Source of the DNA: Wurfbainia villosa
Taxonomy: Eukaryota > Streptophyta > Magnoliopsida > Zingiberales > Zingiberaceae
Length of the DNA: 64,000 nucleotides
Assembly (NCBI GenBank): GCA_025175895.1
Contig: CM046000.1
Location: forward strand, 34,384,720-34,448,719
Reading direction: 5' to 3'
This document shows, piece by piece, positions 34,901 to 46,241 of the stretch. Positions within the stretch are counted from its first letter, which is position 1; each line of letters begins with the position of its first letter. A program made the position numbers and the translations under genes. The notes under the pieces are model-generated. The model was not told where the DNA came from and searched no databases. It was given only the letters and a program-made list of their open reading frames with translations.

Positions 34901-35712
34901 TTCTCTTCTTCTTAAGATCTTCCAGGTATGCTTTGCAGTTATGCTTCCAGTGTCCAGCTTCCTTACAGTGGAAGCAAGTCCCTTCCTTGGCCACCCCTCC
35001 TTTCGGTTTCAGTGCCTTGCCTTTTCCCTTGGCTTGGGACTTTCCCTTACCTTTAGGCTTGTCCTTGCCTTTCTTCTTTTGCACCATCAAAATGGAGTCA
35101 GTTTTTCCCTTCTTAAGGTTGAGCTCGGCAGTTCTCAACATGCTAAGCATCTCAGGTAGTGGATTATCATTTTCATTCATGTTGTAATTCATGACAAATT
35201 GATTGTAGCTTTCTGGCAAAGATTGCAAGATCAAGTCAGTGGCCAGTTCTTAGCCAAGTGGGAATCCCAAGCTCTGTAAGTTCTCTATGTACCCAATCAT
35301 CTTGAGTACATATGAACCTACGGGAGTCCCATCTTGCATCTTGGACTGAAACAATGCCTTAGAGATCTCGTATCTCTCGTGCCTTACTTGTCCTTGATAC
35401 AGTTGACGAATGTTCAACCATATCAAAAGCATTCATGAACTCGTGTTGCTTCTGAAACTCAGAGTTCATGGTCGCGAGCATGAGGCATGACACATCTAAT
35501 GCATCATCTTGATGCTTCTTGTAAGCATCTCAATCATCTCATGAGGCAGTGGCAGGAGGTGCTTCCGGAATGGGCTGCTCCAGGACGTACAGTTTTCTTT
35601 CTTGAGTGAGAACAATTCTCAGATTCCTATACCAATCCAGGAAATTAGCTCCATTGAGCTTGCCCTTCTCAAGGATGGAACGCAGGAAGAGAGTGTTCGC
35701 GTTTGATGACAT
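31970..35712 (-). pseudogene. TE7 gag-pol, interrupted by stops
   Basis: On the minus strand gag starts MSSNANTLFLRSILEKG at 35712, with early stops near 35540 and a frameshift near 35400. The zinc knuckle is CFHCKEAGHWKHNC and the protease motif is WILDTGCASHIC. Integrase keeps all three acidic residues (HSDVCRPF, LRSDQGGEY, GVSERRN). RT has WQMDVKTAFLNG and YVDDILLIGND near 32740, and RNase H runs to GNNGAIA at TE8. In-frame stops sit where relatives have Trp or Gln: 32851-32853 (SRSW), 33655-33657 (GYQFY), 33877-33879 (SFWGY). Long open stretches between stops (225, 218, 140 codons) suggest few frameshifts in pol. Confidence 0.9.
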
Positions 35713-36380
35713 GACAATCTACAACATAAATAATGCAGAAAGTAAATATCATATTCCATTTACCATTTAATTAGGCCTTTAATCAAATGATGCTCCCACT
35801 GAATTATAGGATTTTTGTAGAATCGAGTCATGGATGTGGTCAAACTACACTACTAGATTCATACAAACTAGCTATAATTATAGCGGGACAAGATCCACAT
35901 CATACTACGCCTTGAGTTAGCTTTGGCTAAATCACCCAAGACTTAGTATGATCGGTAGGTGACAAATTACCGATTACATCTCTATGAAACTCTTGTTTAT
36001 GGGATCAAGATCCACATTTACAGAAGAACTTGAGTTAGCTTTGGCTAAATCGCCCAAGATTTAGTGTAAATGTGATCTTATTCTATCTTTCCAACCGTTG
36101 GAATATGCCTATAGTTTTACTCGATCCAATTGAGTTAACTAGTTTCACTCAATCTAATTGAGCTTATTCTCACCCAAGCTGTGAAAGGCGGGACCAAGAT
36201 TGTCCCTCCGCACCCTACTAAGATAATATGTGTTGCTCTGCTTTGGCAGATTCAACAATAACAAATGATCGAGGTAGTGATGGGTATCAAAACTTGGTAG
36301 GCATTTCGAGTTGATTCGATTAAGATCTAATCTAATCGTGAATGTGTATCATATACGCATTAAGGCCTTAATTACCCTAC

Positions 36381-36516
36381 ACTAGCATGCATCACATACA
36401 TACAAGCAAAATATACTAGCATGCATCATATACATACAAGCAAAATATCCTAGCATGCATCATATACATACAAGCAAAATTTACTAGCATGCATCACATA
36501 CATACAAGCAAAAACA
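36381..36516. repeat. Four tandem 34-bp units in TE7 leader
   Basis: Units at 36381, 36415, 36449 and 36483, each beginning (A/C)CTAGCATGCATCA and continuing TACATACAAGCAAAA. They differ by one or two bases. The unit contains the palindrome GCATGC. Confidence 0.93.
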
Positions 36517-36949
36517 AATGAGAAGATCGAACGGTCAACCTAGGGTTAGCGACTTCTCCAAGTGCCTCCTTTGACTGTCATGTGTCGTCGGCACCCTCCT
36601 CATAACTCCATCTACTAGTGGACCTTCCACCGCTTCATTTTTGTACATTAAAAATATAAAACTCGAGCTACATTCGAGTCTAAAACTATTTATAATAGGA
36701 ATATTAAAAAGAGAGGCACGACACGCAGGTCACATGCCATATACAACATTCACAACACAAAAACGGTGCGCAAGTTGTATTATTAATTACAACACATTTT
36801 ATCCAATCACATTGGGGTTCTTGGGCCATGATTATCACAGTATAATACATAATTCTAAATTATGTATTTTACATAAATTTCTATAATTTTCCTATCCTTT
36901 TTGTTTCATTTTATGAGTCACATCTCCGTAATGATCCCGCTAAGCGATT

Positions 36950-37010
36950 TTCGGGCGCGATCGCGGGACAAGGCCCCTTGCGGGGTTAGGGGCAGGGCCC
37001 CTTCTCGCAA
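36950..37010. other. GC-rich structured block in TE7 leader
   Basis: Runs GGGAC, GCGGGG, TTAGGGG, CAGGGCCCC lie within 60 bases flanked by AT-rich sequence. GGGGC-AGG-GCCCC can form a short hairpin, and the plus strand has several G runs. On the element's RNA the runs would be C-rich. Confidence 0.6.
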
Positions 37011-37273
37011 AATAAATTTTTTGAGTATCCTATCTTGATCTTACAGCACCTTAAGTCACTGTCCCAAAAGACTAAAATGAGATTTCACCGTTTCGGAGAG
37101 TTTTTCTCGGTAGTTGAAGCCTACAAGTGTCCCAACACTTGTTGCTTCAACTCTAGGAGAAAATACTCACAAAAATCTATAAAATTAGGAAAATTATAGA
37201 AACTTACAGATCTGTAATTTTTTCATATCTAATACAAAAATTACAAAACTAAACAAGTACATGTTTCGCACGT

Positions 37274-37286
37274 GGCTGTGATACCA
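37274..37286 (-). other. TE7 primer binding site (variant)
   Basis: Minus strand TGGTATCACAGCC, one base from the standard TGGTATCAGAGCC, one base after the 5' LTR end. Confidence 0.85.
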
Positions 37287-37287
37287 C

Positions 37288-39069
37288 TGTTGGACTATCC
37301 GAGCCGCAAAAACCGCTTTTTGCGTTGCGAAAACCTTGAAAGTCGGCCACGGATCCGTGCGAAGATAAACAAAATGTACATGTACATGTTAAAAACCTTA
37401 GATCTACATTAGATCTATATGTGAAGAGCTTTACCCTTGATGTGACGCCCTTCGCTTATCCCGCTCGTCCAAATGGGTTGCCGGATCTCATAGAGTGTCA
37501 AGCGTACACTCCTCCTCTAAAGTATCCACACGAAAAATAGGTGGAGAAGGCAACTTAGAGTGTGCTAGCACTCCTTGAAACCCACGGCAAGAAAGGAAGA
37601 GAGAGATAGAGCTTGAGAGGAGAGGAAAGGAGGAAGAAGAAGATTTAATCAATTCCCACTCACTTCCACTAATGCACATCTAATGTTGGTCGGCTACTTC
37701 ATGGAAGTTATATACATGCATGTAATACCAAGAGCCATGGCTCTTAGTCTCCCTCATGAGGTGGCACCCCATGATGTGTCCATGATGATGTGGAACATCA
37801 TTATTGGCCGGCCCATGCCAAGTCATCATGACATGGCATTTGGTCAAGTCAAACTTGACCATTCATCTTCCCTCTCAAGTCAAGTCAAACTTGACATCTT
37901 ATCTCCCATGGTTGATCAAATCCAACCATTTGATTCAAGTGATGAATCAAATCTAAATTAGACTCATTCAACACTTGAATCAAATTGAGTCCAACTCAAT
38001 TAGTCTAATTTGCATTAGTCTTAATCCAATTTGGTTCGTCACATGAACCTAATCCTCATGGCCCATCATATGAACCTAATCTCCATCTAATTTCCCTTTG
38101 TGTGTGACCCTATAGGTTCTTTTAACATTGGCAATGTTCCTAAACCAATTTAAAAACATAAGCAATGAGCGGTATCTAGCAACACATCATTGCTATCCAA
38201 GTTACAAGAATGTTGAGATTCAACATCACCTTTGTGACTACTAATTGTGACTCTCACAATATGTGACAATGTCCCTCTATCCTTGACATCTAGATTGACT
38301 AATTGAGGCATAGACCGTGTCATCCTCTATACAATCTATATCTTGAACTCCAAGTAGACTCACTCTAATCAAATGAGCTCAATATCTCATATTGACTCAT
38401 TTGGGCATGGTCATGCACTTAGTGGTCTCACTCTATCAAGAATCATGATGTCACTCCCGTCATATAGGAGGGATAGATCCCATCTACATCACTCACATCT
38501 TTCCACATAATTTGTTATATACCCAGTAATCGCCTTTATAGTCCACCCATTTACGGGTGACGTTTGATGAAGCCAAAGTATACAACTCCTTATGTAGGGA
38601 ACCATTGTGACTTTAGGTCCAAGGACTAATAGTCATACTAATAGTCACATGAGAAAGTATTTGACACTCATATAACGATTCATTATACCTACTCATGGCA
38701 GGTCATTTAGTATACATTCTCCAATGCATAACTATGTGTTAACTTGATATCTCATATCCATTACTTGTGAGATCATGTCATCGAGTTGACCTACATGCTA
38801 GTCTCTTCGCATTAACATTGTCCCTGAATATTAATACTTGACTAAGAATGATTAAGAGTAGTGTTCTCTATATCATCTCATTATCGATTCAACCAATCGA
38901 TTGATATAGATAAGAACCTTCTACTCAAGGACGTTATTATACTTAGTTATTTGACACTAATACAAGTAAGTATAATAACCATAAAGAAATGTCTTTATAA
39001 ATAGGAATATGATACAACAAAGTCCATACAACAATCATCACATGATTGGCTCTAGGGCTTTCACTAACA
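37288..39069 (-). repeat. TE7 5' LTR (1782 bp)
   Basis: Minus-strand start TGTTAGTGAAAGCCCTAG at 39069 and end CGGATAGTCCAACA at 37288. TE6 and TE8 match it along its length. Around 37838-37893 it has repeated GTCAAGTCAAACTTGAC words, on the element strand a cluster of TTGAC cores. Confidence 0.92.
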
Positions 39070-39591
39070 CTTTTGATGGGTGTGGGGTTTTTAGCTAAGC
39101 TAAGGTAGTGAAGTTTTCATTGTTAAAGCAGAGTAGAGAAGTTTGGGTTTGGTTAGTAAGGGCAGTTTCAGTAGATACTTGTAAATCTTTACTCGACTTT
39201 ACTCTTCAATTTTACTAAAGAGGGAGAACTAATGATGGGGTCAGAGTTTTCTGATCAGTTAGAAGGTTTTTCAAGCAATTTATATAGTTCTCGGATAGTG
39301 TACGTGATGCCCCAGCCAAGTAGGGGCATGTGTAGTAACTGTGTTTGTGAAGTAATTTGTGTGATGACAGAGCAATTTATCCTTTTCCCGAGTAGTCTAT
39401 GTGTTTCTTGAGTAGTATGTTTAATTCTCTAGCCTAGTAGGGGTGAGTAGTGCAGTGTTGCTCAGAGCTAAGTATAGTATTGATAGAGTAGTTTATGCTT
39501 TTCCCTAGTAGTCAATGTATTTCCCGAGCAGTATATATAATTCCCGAGCCCAGTAGAGGTGAGTAGTACAGTGTTTCTCAGAGCTAAATAT
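39070..39591. other. Unassigned 522-bp spacer between TE7 and TE9
   Basis: The only stretch I cannot link to another sequence in the window. It contains a diverged direct repeat with a period of about 116 bp (copies from about 39371 and 39487) sharing TTTTCCC, GAGTAGTA/GAGCAGTA, AGTAGGGGTGAGTAGT and TTTCTCAGAGCTAA. No open frame above noise, RNA gene or LTR end was found. It may be non-repeat genomic DNA, or the tail of an older element. Confidence 0.6.
39371..39591. repeat. Two-copy 116-bp direct repeat
   Basis: CTTTTCCC at 39382 and 39498, and GGGGTGAGTAGTGCAGTGTT / AGGTGAGTAGTACAGTGTTT further on, keep the same spacing. A weaker third copy may precede it near 39290-39345. Confidence 0.75.
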
Positions 39592-40712
39592 TGTTGGTGC
39601 AGTAAGCACCTAAGTTGAACCTGAGTTTTGATTATAGCAAACGATACAAAGTTAAGCTCATATTGTTATCTCACGAGCTAAATCGAGTGTGCAGAAAAGT
39701 GTCAATGCTGGAGCTGAAGGCTAGTGACACCCGGAGGAAGCCGCGGTGGTCGGGGTGACACTCGAGTGATTTCGGAGGAAGCCGAAGGAATCGAGTGTAA
39801 GGCCGGAAGCAAAAGCAACACAGTAAGTATTGAGGTAAGCTCGTGTGTGTGAGTGTAATTAAGTGAGGTCGTATCCTCCTTACGGGGATAGTCTTAAGCA
39901 TAGATCTGACCCAAGACATCGCATCGGTGGTCTAGGTCAAGATCGAATGGTCAGAGGCCATCAAAATAATGTTTTTGTTTAGCTAACTTTTGATTTCAGC
40001 TAGCATTAGTCGACTGCCAGCTTGGAGGACTCGACTGTCATCCATCAGTCGACTATCTGTGGTCAGCATTCGACTGATGCTGCCATCAGTCGACTGATGA
40101 TGGCCATCAATCGACTGATGGTCAAGGATCAGCTTCGAGGAGTCAAGGCTTATCACCTTATTTCAAGGGGGGTGGTGCTCAAATCTTATTGGCTGAAGTT
40201 CCTCTCGAAAAGGGGCTCAAAGGCTATAAAAGGAGGGCCTCTCCTAGGGTTTCATCATCAATTCTAAGCTTCCAAAAGCCTCCACAAAGCTACTACTCTC
40301 TGACAACGAAGTACTAACTCTCCGACGCTCTAGGTTTAATTGTTTATTATTTTCCATCGGTATAAGCTTCAATTCATTTTGTATTTTCTACATTATTATC
40401 TCGGAGTTTTTATCGTAACGACGAGAGGGGGAGTGTCCCTCTACCTCAAGCTTTGTGATTTTGTGTATTCGTTTAACTCCTACCTCCAACGAGGAGGAGT
40501 TCATTTAGTGTTTTGCCCTCCATGCGTGGTCAAGGACCACTAGGGCCTTGGAGTAGTAGCCGAAGGCTACGAACCAAGCAAAAATTCTATTTGACTTGTT
40601 TATTTGTCATTTATCTTTTCCGCTGTGTTTAATTGTCTGCTCAACGAATTCGTACGAAAAGTTTTTATCGCTATTCACCCCGCCGCCCTCTAGCAATCCA
40701 CTCGATCCAACA
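39592..40712 (+). repeat. TE9 5' LTR (1121 bp)
   Basis: Begins TGTTGGTGCAGTAAGCACC and ends ACTCGATCCAACA. The first 360 bases match 47221-47579. Between 40008 and 40115 there are six full or partial copies of AGTCGACTG, and the TATA box is at 40225-40232. Confidence 0.93.
40225..40232 (+). promoter_or_regulatory. TE9 LTR TATA box
   Basis: TATAAAAG about 110 bases downstream of the GTCGAC palindrome cluster, followed by GAGGGCCTCTCC. Confidence 0.6.
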
Positions 40713-40714
40713 AT

Positions 40715-40728
40715 TAGTATCAGAGATG
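40715..40728 (+). other. TE9 primer binding site (variant)
   Basis: TAGTATCAGAGATG, two bases after the LTR end. The second base differs from TGGTATCAGAG; the site is otherwise in the normal position. Confidence 0.75.
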
Positions 40729-40937
40729 GGGGTGCTAAGATTTGGTGAAACCACCAATCTAGCTTTCTACGAATTTTCTTTCGATTGATTTTCTGTTTAT
40801 TTTGAATTTTTCTCTTTTTTCATTTGTGTAGTATTTTCCCTCCCGCACTACTAATCCAAGACGCGAGACTTGGGACATTTCCGTTGTTTGTGGTTTTAGG
40901 TTTTCTTCACTTCGTTCATTTTGTCTTTTTTGTTTCA

Positions 40938-42573
40938 ATGGCCCATCTCGTGGGTTTTAGCACCGTCCGACCTCCATTTTACAATGGAGATGACTTCCGT
41001 TATTGGAAGGGTCGGATGGAATGCTTTCTTAAAACTCAAATCGAGATGTGGATCATAATCCAAATAGGATTCACACTTTCGACCAACGAAGTGGGTGAAT
41101 CCTTGGATTATGACCAATGGACCAATGCGACAAAAAGACAAGTCAAAGCCGACGCCAAGGCAACTCAAATCCTCCAATGCGGCTTGTCCAAGGAGGAGCT
41201 TAATCGCGTCGGCCCCTTCATCAGCGCAAAGGACCTTTGGACAAAGCTATTGGAGCTACACAAAGGGACCAATGAAGCCAAGGTATGTAAGCGCGATCTT
41301 TTGTTTAATAAGTTATATAATCTAAAAATGCAGGAACATGAAACAGCGATGCAACTTCACGCTCGAGTTCAAGACATAGTCAATAACCTACATGCGATCG
41401 GGCAAAAGGTAGAAAATCGTGATCTTATTAGGTATGTTCTTAACTCATTTCCTAGGACTACCTTGTGGGCATCCATGGTCGATGCCTACAAGGTCTCCAA
41501 GGATCTTTCAAAACTTAGATTAGATGAGTTGTTTTCCTATTTTGAACTTCATGATCAGTCTAACTCGGAACCCGAGAAGGGTATAGCACTTTTTGTAGGT
41601 TCGAGGAAGAAAACTGCGAGCAAGCCACCCTCGAAGGAAGAAGAAGATGAGTCCGATTCGGAGGTCGATCCGAAAATGGAAGCCGAACTAGTCAACCTAG
41701 TTCGGAGGATAGTCAAGGGTCGAAAGCAGACCGTCACTCGACCCAACAAAGGTAAGCCTAAAAGTTCTAATATTAGGTGTTACGAATGCAACATGTTTGG
41801 ACACATCAAGTCCGAATGCCCAAAGCTCAAGAGCAAAGGACCAAAACATAAAATGGCACTCAATGCTACATGGGAAGAAGCGTCCGAGGAAGAAGACGAT
41901 GATCGCATCCTCATGGCTAAACCGGTTGAATAGGAGATGGAGTCGGAACCAGAACATGAATCAAATCAAGATTTAGCCTGATCCGCTGGCGCTATTCAAG
42001 ACAAGCCACGGATACGCATCCGGTTCAAAAGATACACTCAAGGTAAGTCGATCCCTTATTAGTACGCTTTATAGTGCAATTAAGTTCTTAACTAGGAAAT
42101 TAGCTAAGTCCAAGTCCAAGGTCGAGACCCTGGTTGAGAAAGTTAAGCTCCTCAAACACGAGGTCTCCCTAACCTCTTCGACTAGTCGAGTTCGAGAGGA
42201 GGACTCAACTCGGGTTGAAAAGCTCGAAGTTGAGAACTCACTCTTGAAGAGTCAAGTCGAAGATCTTAAAAGCACGTTGGAAAGGTTTACTTTGGAATCC
42301 AAAGGACTTGACCTCCTACTTGGATCGCAAAGCGTCATGTACAACAAGGCCGGACTAGGGTATAGCTCAAATACGACCAACAAGTCATATATGTCGATTG
42401 TAAGTCGACATAAAAAATGTGTCCAAGCATGGGTCCCTAAGACCGTATTGATTTCAAACTTAGGATCGAACCAGTACTGGGTTCCCAAAGACCAAATCCA
42501 CTATGTGGAGAGACCGAACCGATTCAACGGTCCAGGGGGAGCCAGTACAAAACTTGTTTGTATTTTAACATAG
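40938..42573 (+). pseudogene. TE9 gag, broken by stop and frameshift
   Basis: The frame from ATG 40938 (MAHLVGFSTVRPPFYNGDDF) is open to TAG at 41931. It has the copia gag core (HKGTNEAKVCKRDLLFNKLY, NSFPRTTLWASMVDAY) and a zinc knuckle CYECNMFGHIKSEC near 41779. The gag then continues in another frame: a coiled-coil-like stretch (42110-42310) and the C-terminal region at 42244-42573 with LLLGSQ, NKAGLGY, AWVPK and YWVPK. The same C-terminal layout is in TE11 and TE12 gags, so 41934-42573 belongs to gag. An upstream in-frame ATG (40824) was not used because relatives start at this position. Confidence 0.86.
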
Positions 42574-43155
42574 AAATTGCATGCTTAGGTTCTTTATTTA
42601 GTTTGATTTTTCTTTTTAGAATGGTTAGATAGGACTATAACTCATCAATACTTGATAACATAGTACCAGGATGCGGCGAGATGATAGTACGCTAGGAAAT
42701 CGGAGTCTTGTGTATTTGGGCTAGATAAGGCGTATCTAGTTCGGCGCACTTGACCGAGTGAAACTAGCTGAAGCTACCTCACCGTATCCTAGACTAGTTA
42801 GACCAGGAAGTGGTCTTAGGTGAGTCAAGTCTCTATTTTCTTGAAAATGGCTTTGTATAAGGAAGTGATCGTTGTTCCGATCAAAGAAGGCCTCTGTGCC
42901 TCACCACGACCTGGAAGCCATGATCTTGAAAAGGTGACCTGATGAGCCTAAGGTCAAATTCAAATCTAACGCAAGGTTGACAAGTGTTCAAATCATTAAA
43001 TTTAAATCAAGTAAAATTGGAAGTCATCTCACAAGAACATATAGGGTTAACATGTTTGATCATGTAGACATGGGTGAGATGATTTAGGTTAATAATCTTC
43101 AACCAATCTTTAATAAATCCAATATTCGATCCAACTACCTTGCGTGTAGGATCAA
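42574..43155 (+). other. TE9 spacer between gag and pol
   Basis: About 580 bases with stops in all frames and no recognised domain. A gag-pol spacer of this sort separates the two genes here, in contrast to the single frame of TE4. Confidence 0.6.
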
Positions 43156-46100
43156 TGGATGTTGGACAGTGGTTGATCCCGACACATGACCTGGGATCAA
43201 CTCAAGTTTCCGAAGCTTCAATTCAAATGACAAGGATCGGTAGCCTTCGAAAACAACAGCAAGCTCAAAATCATCGGATCAGGTGATATTGAGCTCAACT
43301 CTAACTTTATTATTAAAAATGTCTTATTGGTAGAAAATTTTCAATATAATTTACTTAGTGTAAGCCAATTGTGTCATAATAACTATAAGGTCATATTTCT
43401 AGAAAATGAATGTGTAATTAATATAAATGAAACTTCTAAAACAATCCTTAAGGGAACCAAAAATAACAATATTTATACTATTAATTTAACTAACTCCTCA
43501 ACTAAGTGTCTTATGACACGACAAGAGGAATCATGGTTGTGGCGTCGACCACTCGGTCACTCACACCCAAGACTCATCCACAAGATGAGTCAGAGTGACT
43601 TAGTCAGAGGTTTGCCTAACCTCAATAACTTGAATAATAAAATATGTAATTCTTATCAACAAGGTAAACAATCTAGGACACAACATCAACTAACTAATCA
43701 AGAACGAACCAAAAGTGTGCTTGAGCTCCTCCACATGGATCTATTTGATTCACACGGAGCTAAGTCACTTAATGGGAGTAAATACTGCTTAGTCATAATT
43801 GATGACTATTCTAGATTTACTTGGGTTAGGTTCATCAAACACAAAAGTGATACCCTAGATCAATTAATCAACCTATTTAAACTAATAGAAAATCAACAAA
43901 ACCTTAAAATCAAAAGACTTAGGACTAATTATGGTGGTGAATTTGAGAACCACAGGTTTACAGAATTTTGTAATCTAAATGGATATCACCATGAGTTCTC
44001 TTGCCCTAGAACCCCATAACAAAATGGCCTAGTAGAAAGTAAAAATAGAACCCTACAAGAAGCCTCTAGGACAATGTTAAACGAATATAACCTACCCGAT
44101 AGGTTTTGGACAGAAGCCGTGAGTACGACATGTTATGTCCAAAATAGGATCCTTATGATAAAGAGGCACCTTAAGACCTCATACGAGATTTATCACAATA
44201 AAATACCTAACATCAAGTACTTTAGGGTATTTGGATGTAAGGTACATGTCCTAAATACTCAGGATTATCTAGAGAAATTTACATCCAAAACCTCGACCGG
44301 AATCTTTCTAGGATACTCGACTACAAGTAGAGCTTATAGAGTATATAACCATGACACCCTTAGAGTCGAGGAGACTATCAATGTAGTATTTGATGAAGGA
44401 CACGAACCTAGAAAACCCCCGATAACCCCAATTAGCGAGCCGATTCATACCAGACTCAACTCCGATCCGGAGATCAAGTCTAGTATTAATCCTAACCTAA
44501 GTCAACCAAGTCATTCTATTGACCAAGTGGAAGATGACTCTAACCAAACTAGGACTCAAACGAGTCATCCTATTGATCAAGTGGTAGATGACCCAAACCC
44601 AAACCAAACTAGGACTCAAACGAATCATCCTATCGACCAAGTGATAGGTGATCCAAGTCTAGGAGTTCGAACTAGAGCCTCATACAGAAACCTTAGTCAA
44701 ATCTCCTTGATTTCCAAAATTGAACCCAAAACTATTGACCAAGCTCTTCTTGATCCCGATTGGTTTATTGCAATGCAAGAAGAGATGCTCAATTTACTAG
44801 GAACGAAGTATGGGAATTAGTACCACCACCTAAAAATAAAACAATCATTGGAACAAGGTGGGTGTTTAGAAATAAACATGATGATAAAGGTGAAGTAGTT
44901 AGAAATAAAGCTAGACTAGTCGCTAAAGGGTTTAGTCAAGTCGAAGGTTTAGATTACGACGAGACCTATGCTCCGGTAGCTAGGTTAGAGTCCATTTGAA
45001 TGTTATTAGCATATACTACACATCGAGGATTTAAGTTATTTTAAATGGATGTAAAGTCAGTATTCTTGAATGGATACATTAAAGAAGAGGTTTATGTTAG
45101 TCAACCCCCCGATTTCGAAAGTCTAGATAAACCTGACCATGTTCTTAGGTTAAAGAAAGCTCTCTATGGACTTAAACAAGCTCCTCGAGCTTGGTACGAA
45201 AGGCTTTCGGTTTATCTTAAGTCCAAAGGATTTAACCATGGTGTAGTTGACCCAACTCTTTTCATAAAAACCGTAGGTAAAGACATATTCATAGCCCAAA
45301 TCTACGTAGATGATATTATTTTCGGAACCACTTACGGTTGTTATCTACGTAGGTAAAAACCGTAAGTGAATGACTTCATTTCACTTATGAAAACTGAATT
45401 TGAAATGAATTTAGTAGGTGAGTTAAGTTTCTTCTTAGGTCTACAAATTAAACAAACTAAAGATGGAATATATCTACATCAACGCAAATATACTAGGGAA
45501 TTAATTAAACGCTTTGGAATGCAAGATGCTAAAATTATTAATACCCCAATGGCAACTAATGTGAATATAGAAGAAGATGTAATCGGAAATTTAATTGATT
45601 TAAAATACTATAGGAGCATAATAGGGAGTCTCCTTTACTTAACTGCGAGCCGACCTGATATCCTATTTGCAGTAAGTATATGCGCAAGGTTCCAAACATG
45701 TGCCAAGGAGTCTCACCTAACTCTAGTCAAGTGTATCCTTAGATATCTAAAGGGTACACTTAATGTCGATATTTGGTACCCTAGATCTACCGAGTTCGAA
45801 CTAACCGACTACTCTGATTCGGACTATGCCGGTAGTAAGCTCAATAGAAAGAGTACGAGTGGTTGTTGTCAACTTCTCAGCTCGAGTCTAGTAAGTTGGT
45901 GCAGTAGGAAGCAACACTGTGTTGCCTTATCTACCACCGAAGTTGAATACATCGCGATGGGTGAGTGTGTTACTTAGCTTCTTTGGATGAAGCACACTCT
46001 CCGAGACTTTAAGTTAACTTTTACAAACACTAAACTCCACGTAGATAACATTAGCTCAATTAACCTAACTAAGAATCTAATATGTCATTCTAGGAACAAA

Positions 46101-46241
46101 CATATAGAGGTCAAACATCATTTCATTCGAGAACATGTGGCCAACGGAGCCATACAACTCGAATACGTCAAATTGAAGTCTAACTTGGCAGACCTATTTA
46201 CTAAACCCCTACTGGAAGTCGAATTCAGTCTATTAAGATGA
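43156..46241 (+). pseudogene. TE9 pol: protease, integrase, RT, RNase H, disabled
   Basis: The protease begins WMLDSG (D-S-G at 43165) and is followed at once by TGA (43174) where a Cys is expected. Integrase has the finger (RPLGHSHPRLIH), D in HMDLF, but Asn in place of the second catalytic Asp (RTNYGGEF, 43927) and TAA at 44017 before QNGLVES; the Glu is 36 codons after the Asn. A frameshift near 44800 leads into RT, with stops at 44997 and 45042 where TE4 has Arg and Gln. RT has YVDDIIFG near 45303, then an inserted hairpin (45329-45368) with two stops. RNase H runs 45366-46241 with a stop at 45975. The family is Ty1/copia, Sirevirus-like. Confidence 0.92.
45329..45368. other. 40-base hairpin inserted in TE9 RT
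   Basis: CACTTACGGTT and AACCGTAAGTG are 11-bp inverted arms. The middle also folds (TTATCTA/TAGGTAA) and repeats ATCTACGTAG, which occurs 40 bases upstream at 45300. It follows YVDDIIFGTT and puts two TAA stops into RT. Confidence 0.85.

Larger units (their letters stand above)
35713..37273 (-). other. TE7 untranslated leader
   Basis: About 1.56 kb without a supported frame. It holds four tandem 34-bp units (36381-36516) and a GC-rich block (36950-37010) in otherwise AT-rich DNA. Repeated words GAGTTAGCTTTGGCTAAATC occur at 35912 and 36031. Confidence 0.75.
28290..39069 (-). mobile_element. TE7: copia element, minus strand, degraded
   Basis: Read on the minus strand: 5' LTR (37288-39069), primer binding site, 1.56-kb leader, gag-pol (35712 down to 29934, split by TE8), purine tract and a 3' LTR (28290-29919) missing its distal part where it meets TE3. 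The family is the same as TE6 and TE8. The right flank begins CTTTT; the matching TSD would lie with the missing LTR part beyond TE3, outside the window. Confidence 0.88.

Noticed and set aside
39671..39919. 82-codon minus-strand frame at the TE9 LTR start (and a plus-strand one at 47250-47513)
   Set aside because: Both are LTR sequence and the frame is not kept between the two LTR copies.
40824..40937. Longer gag start for TE9 upstream of 40938
   Set aside because: The added residues are hydrophobic and absent from related gags, which begin MA(G/D/H) shortly before PP(K/F)(F/Y).
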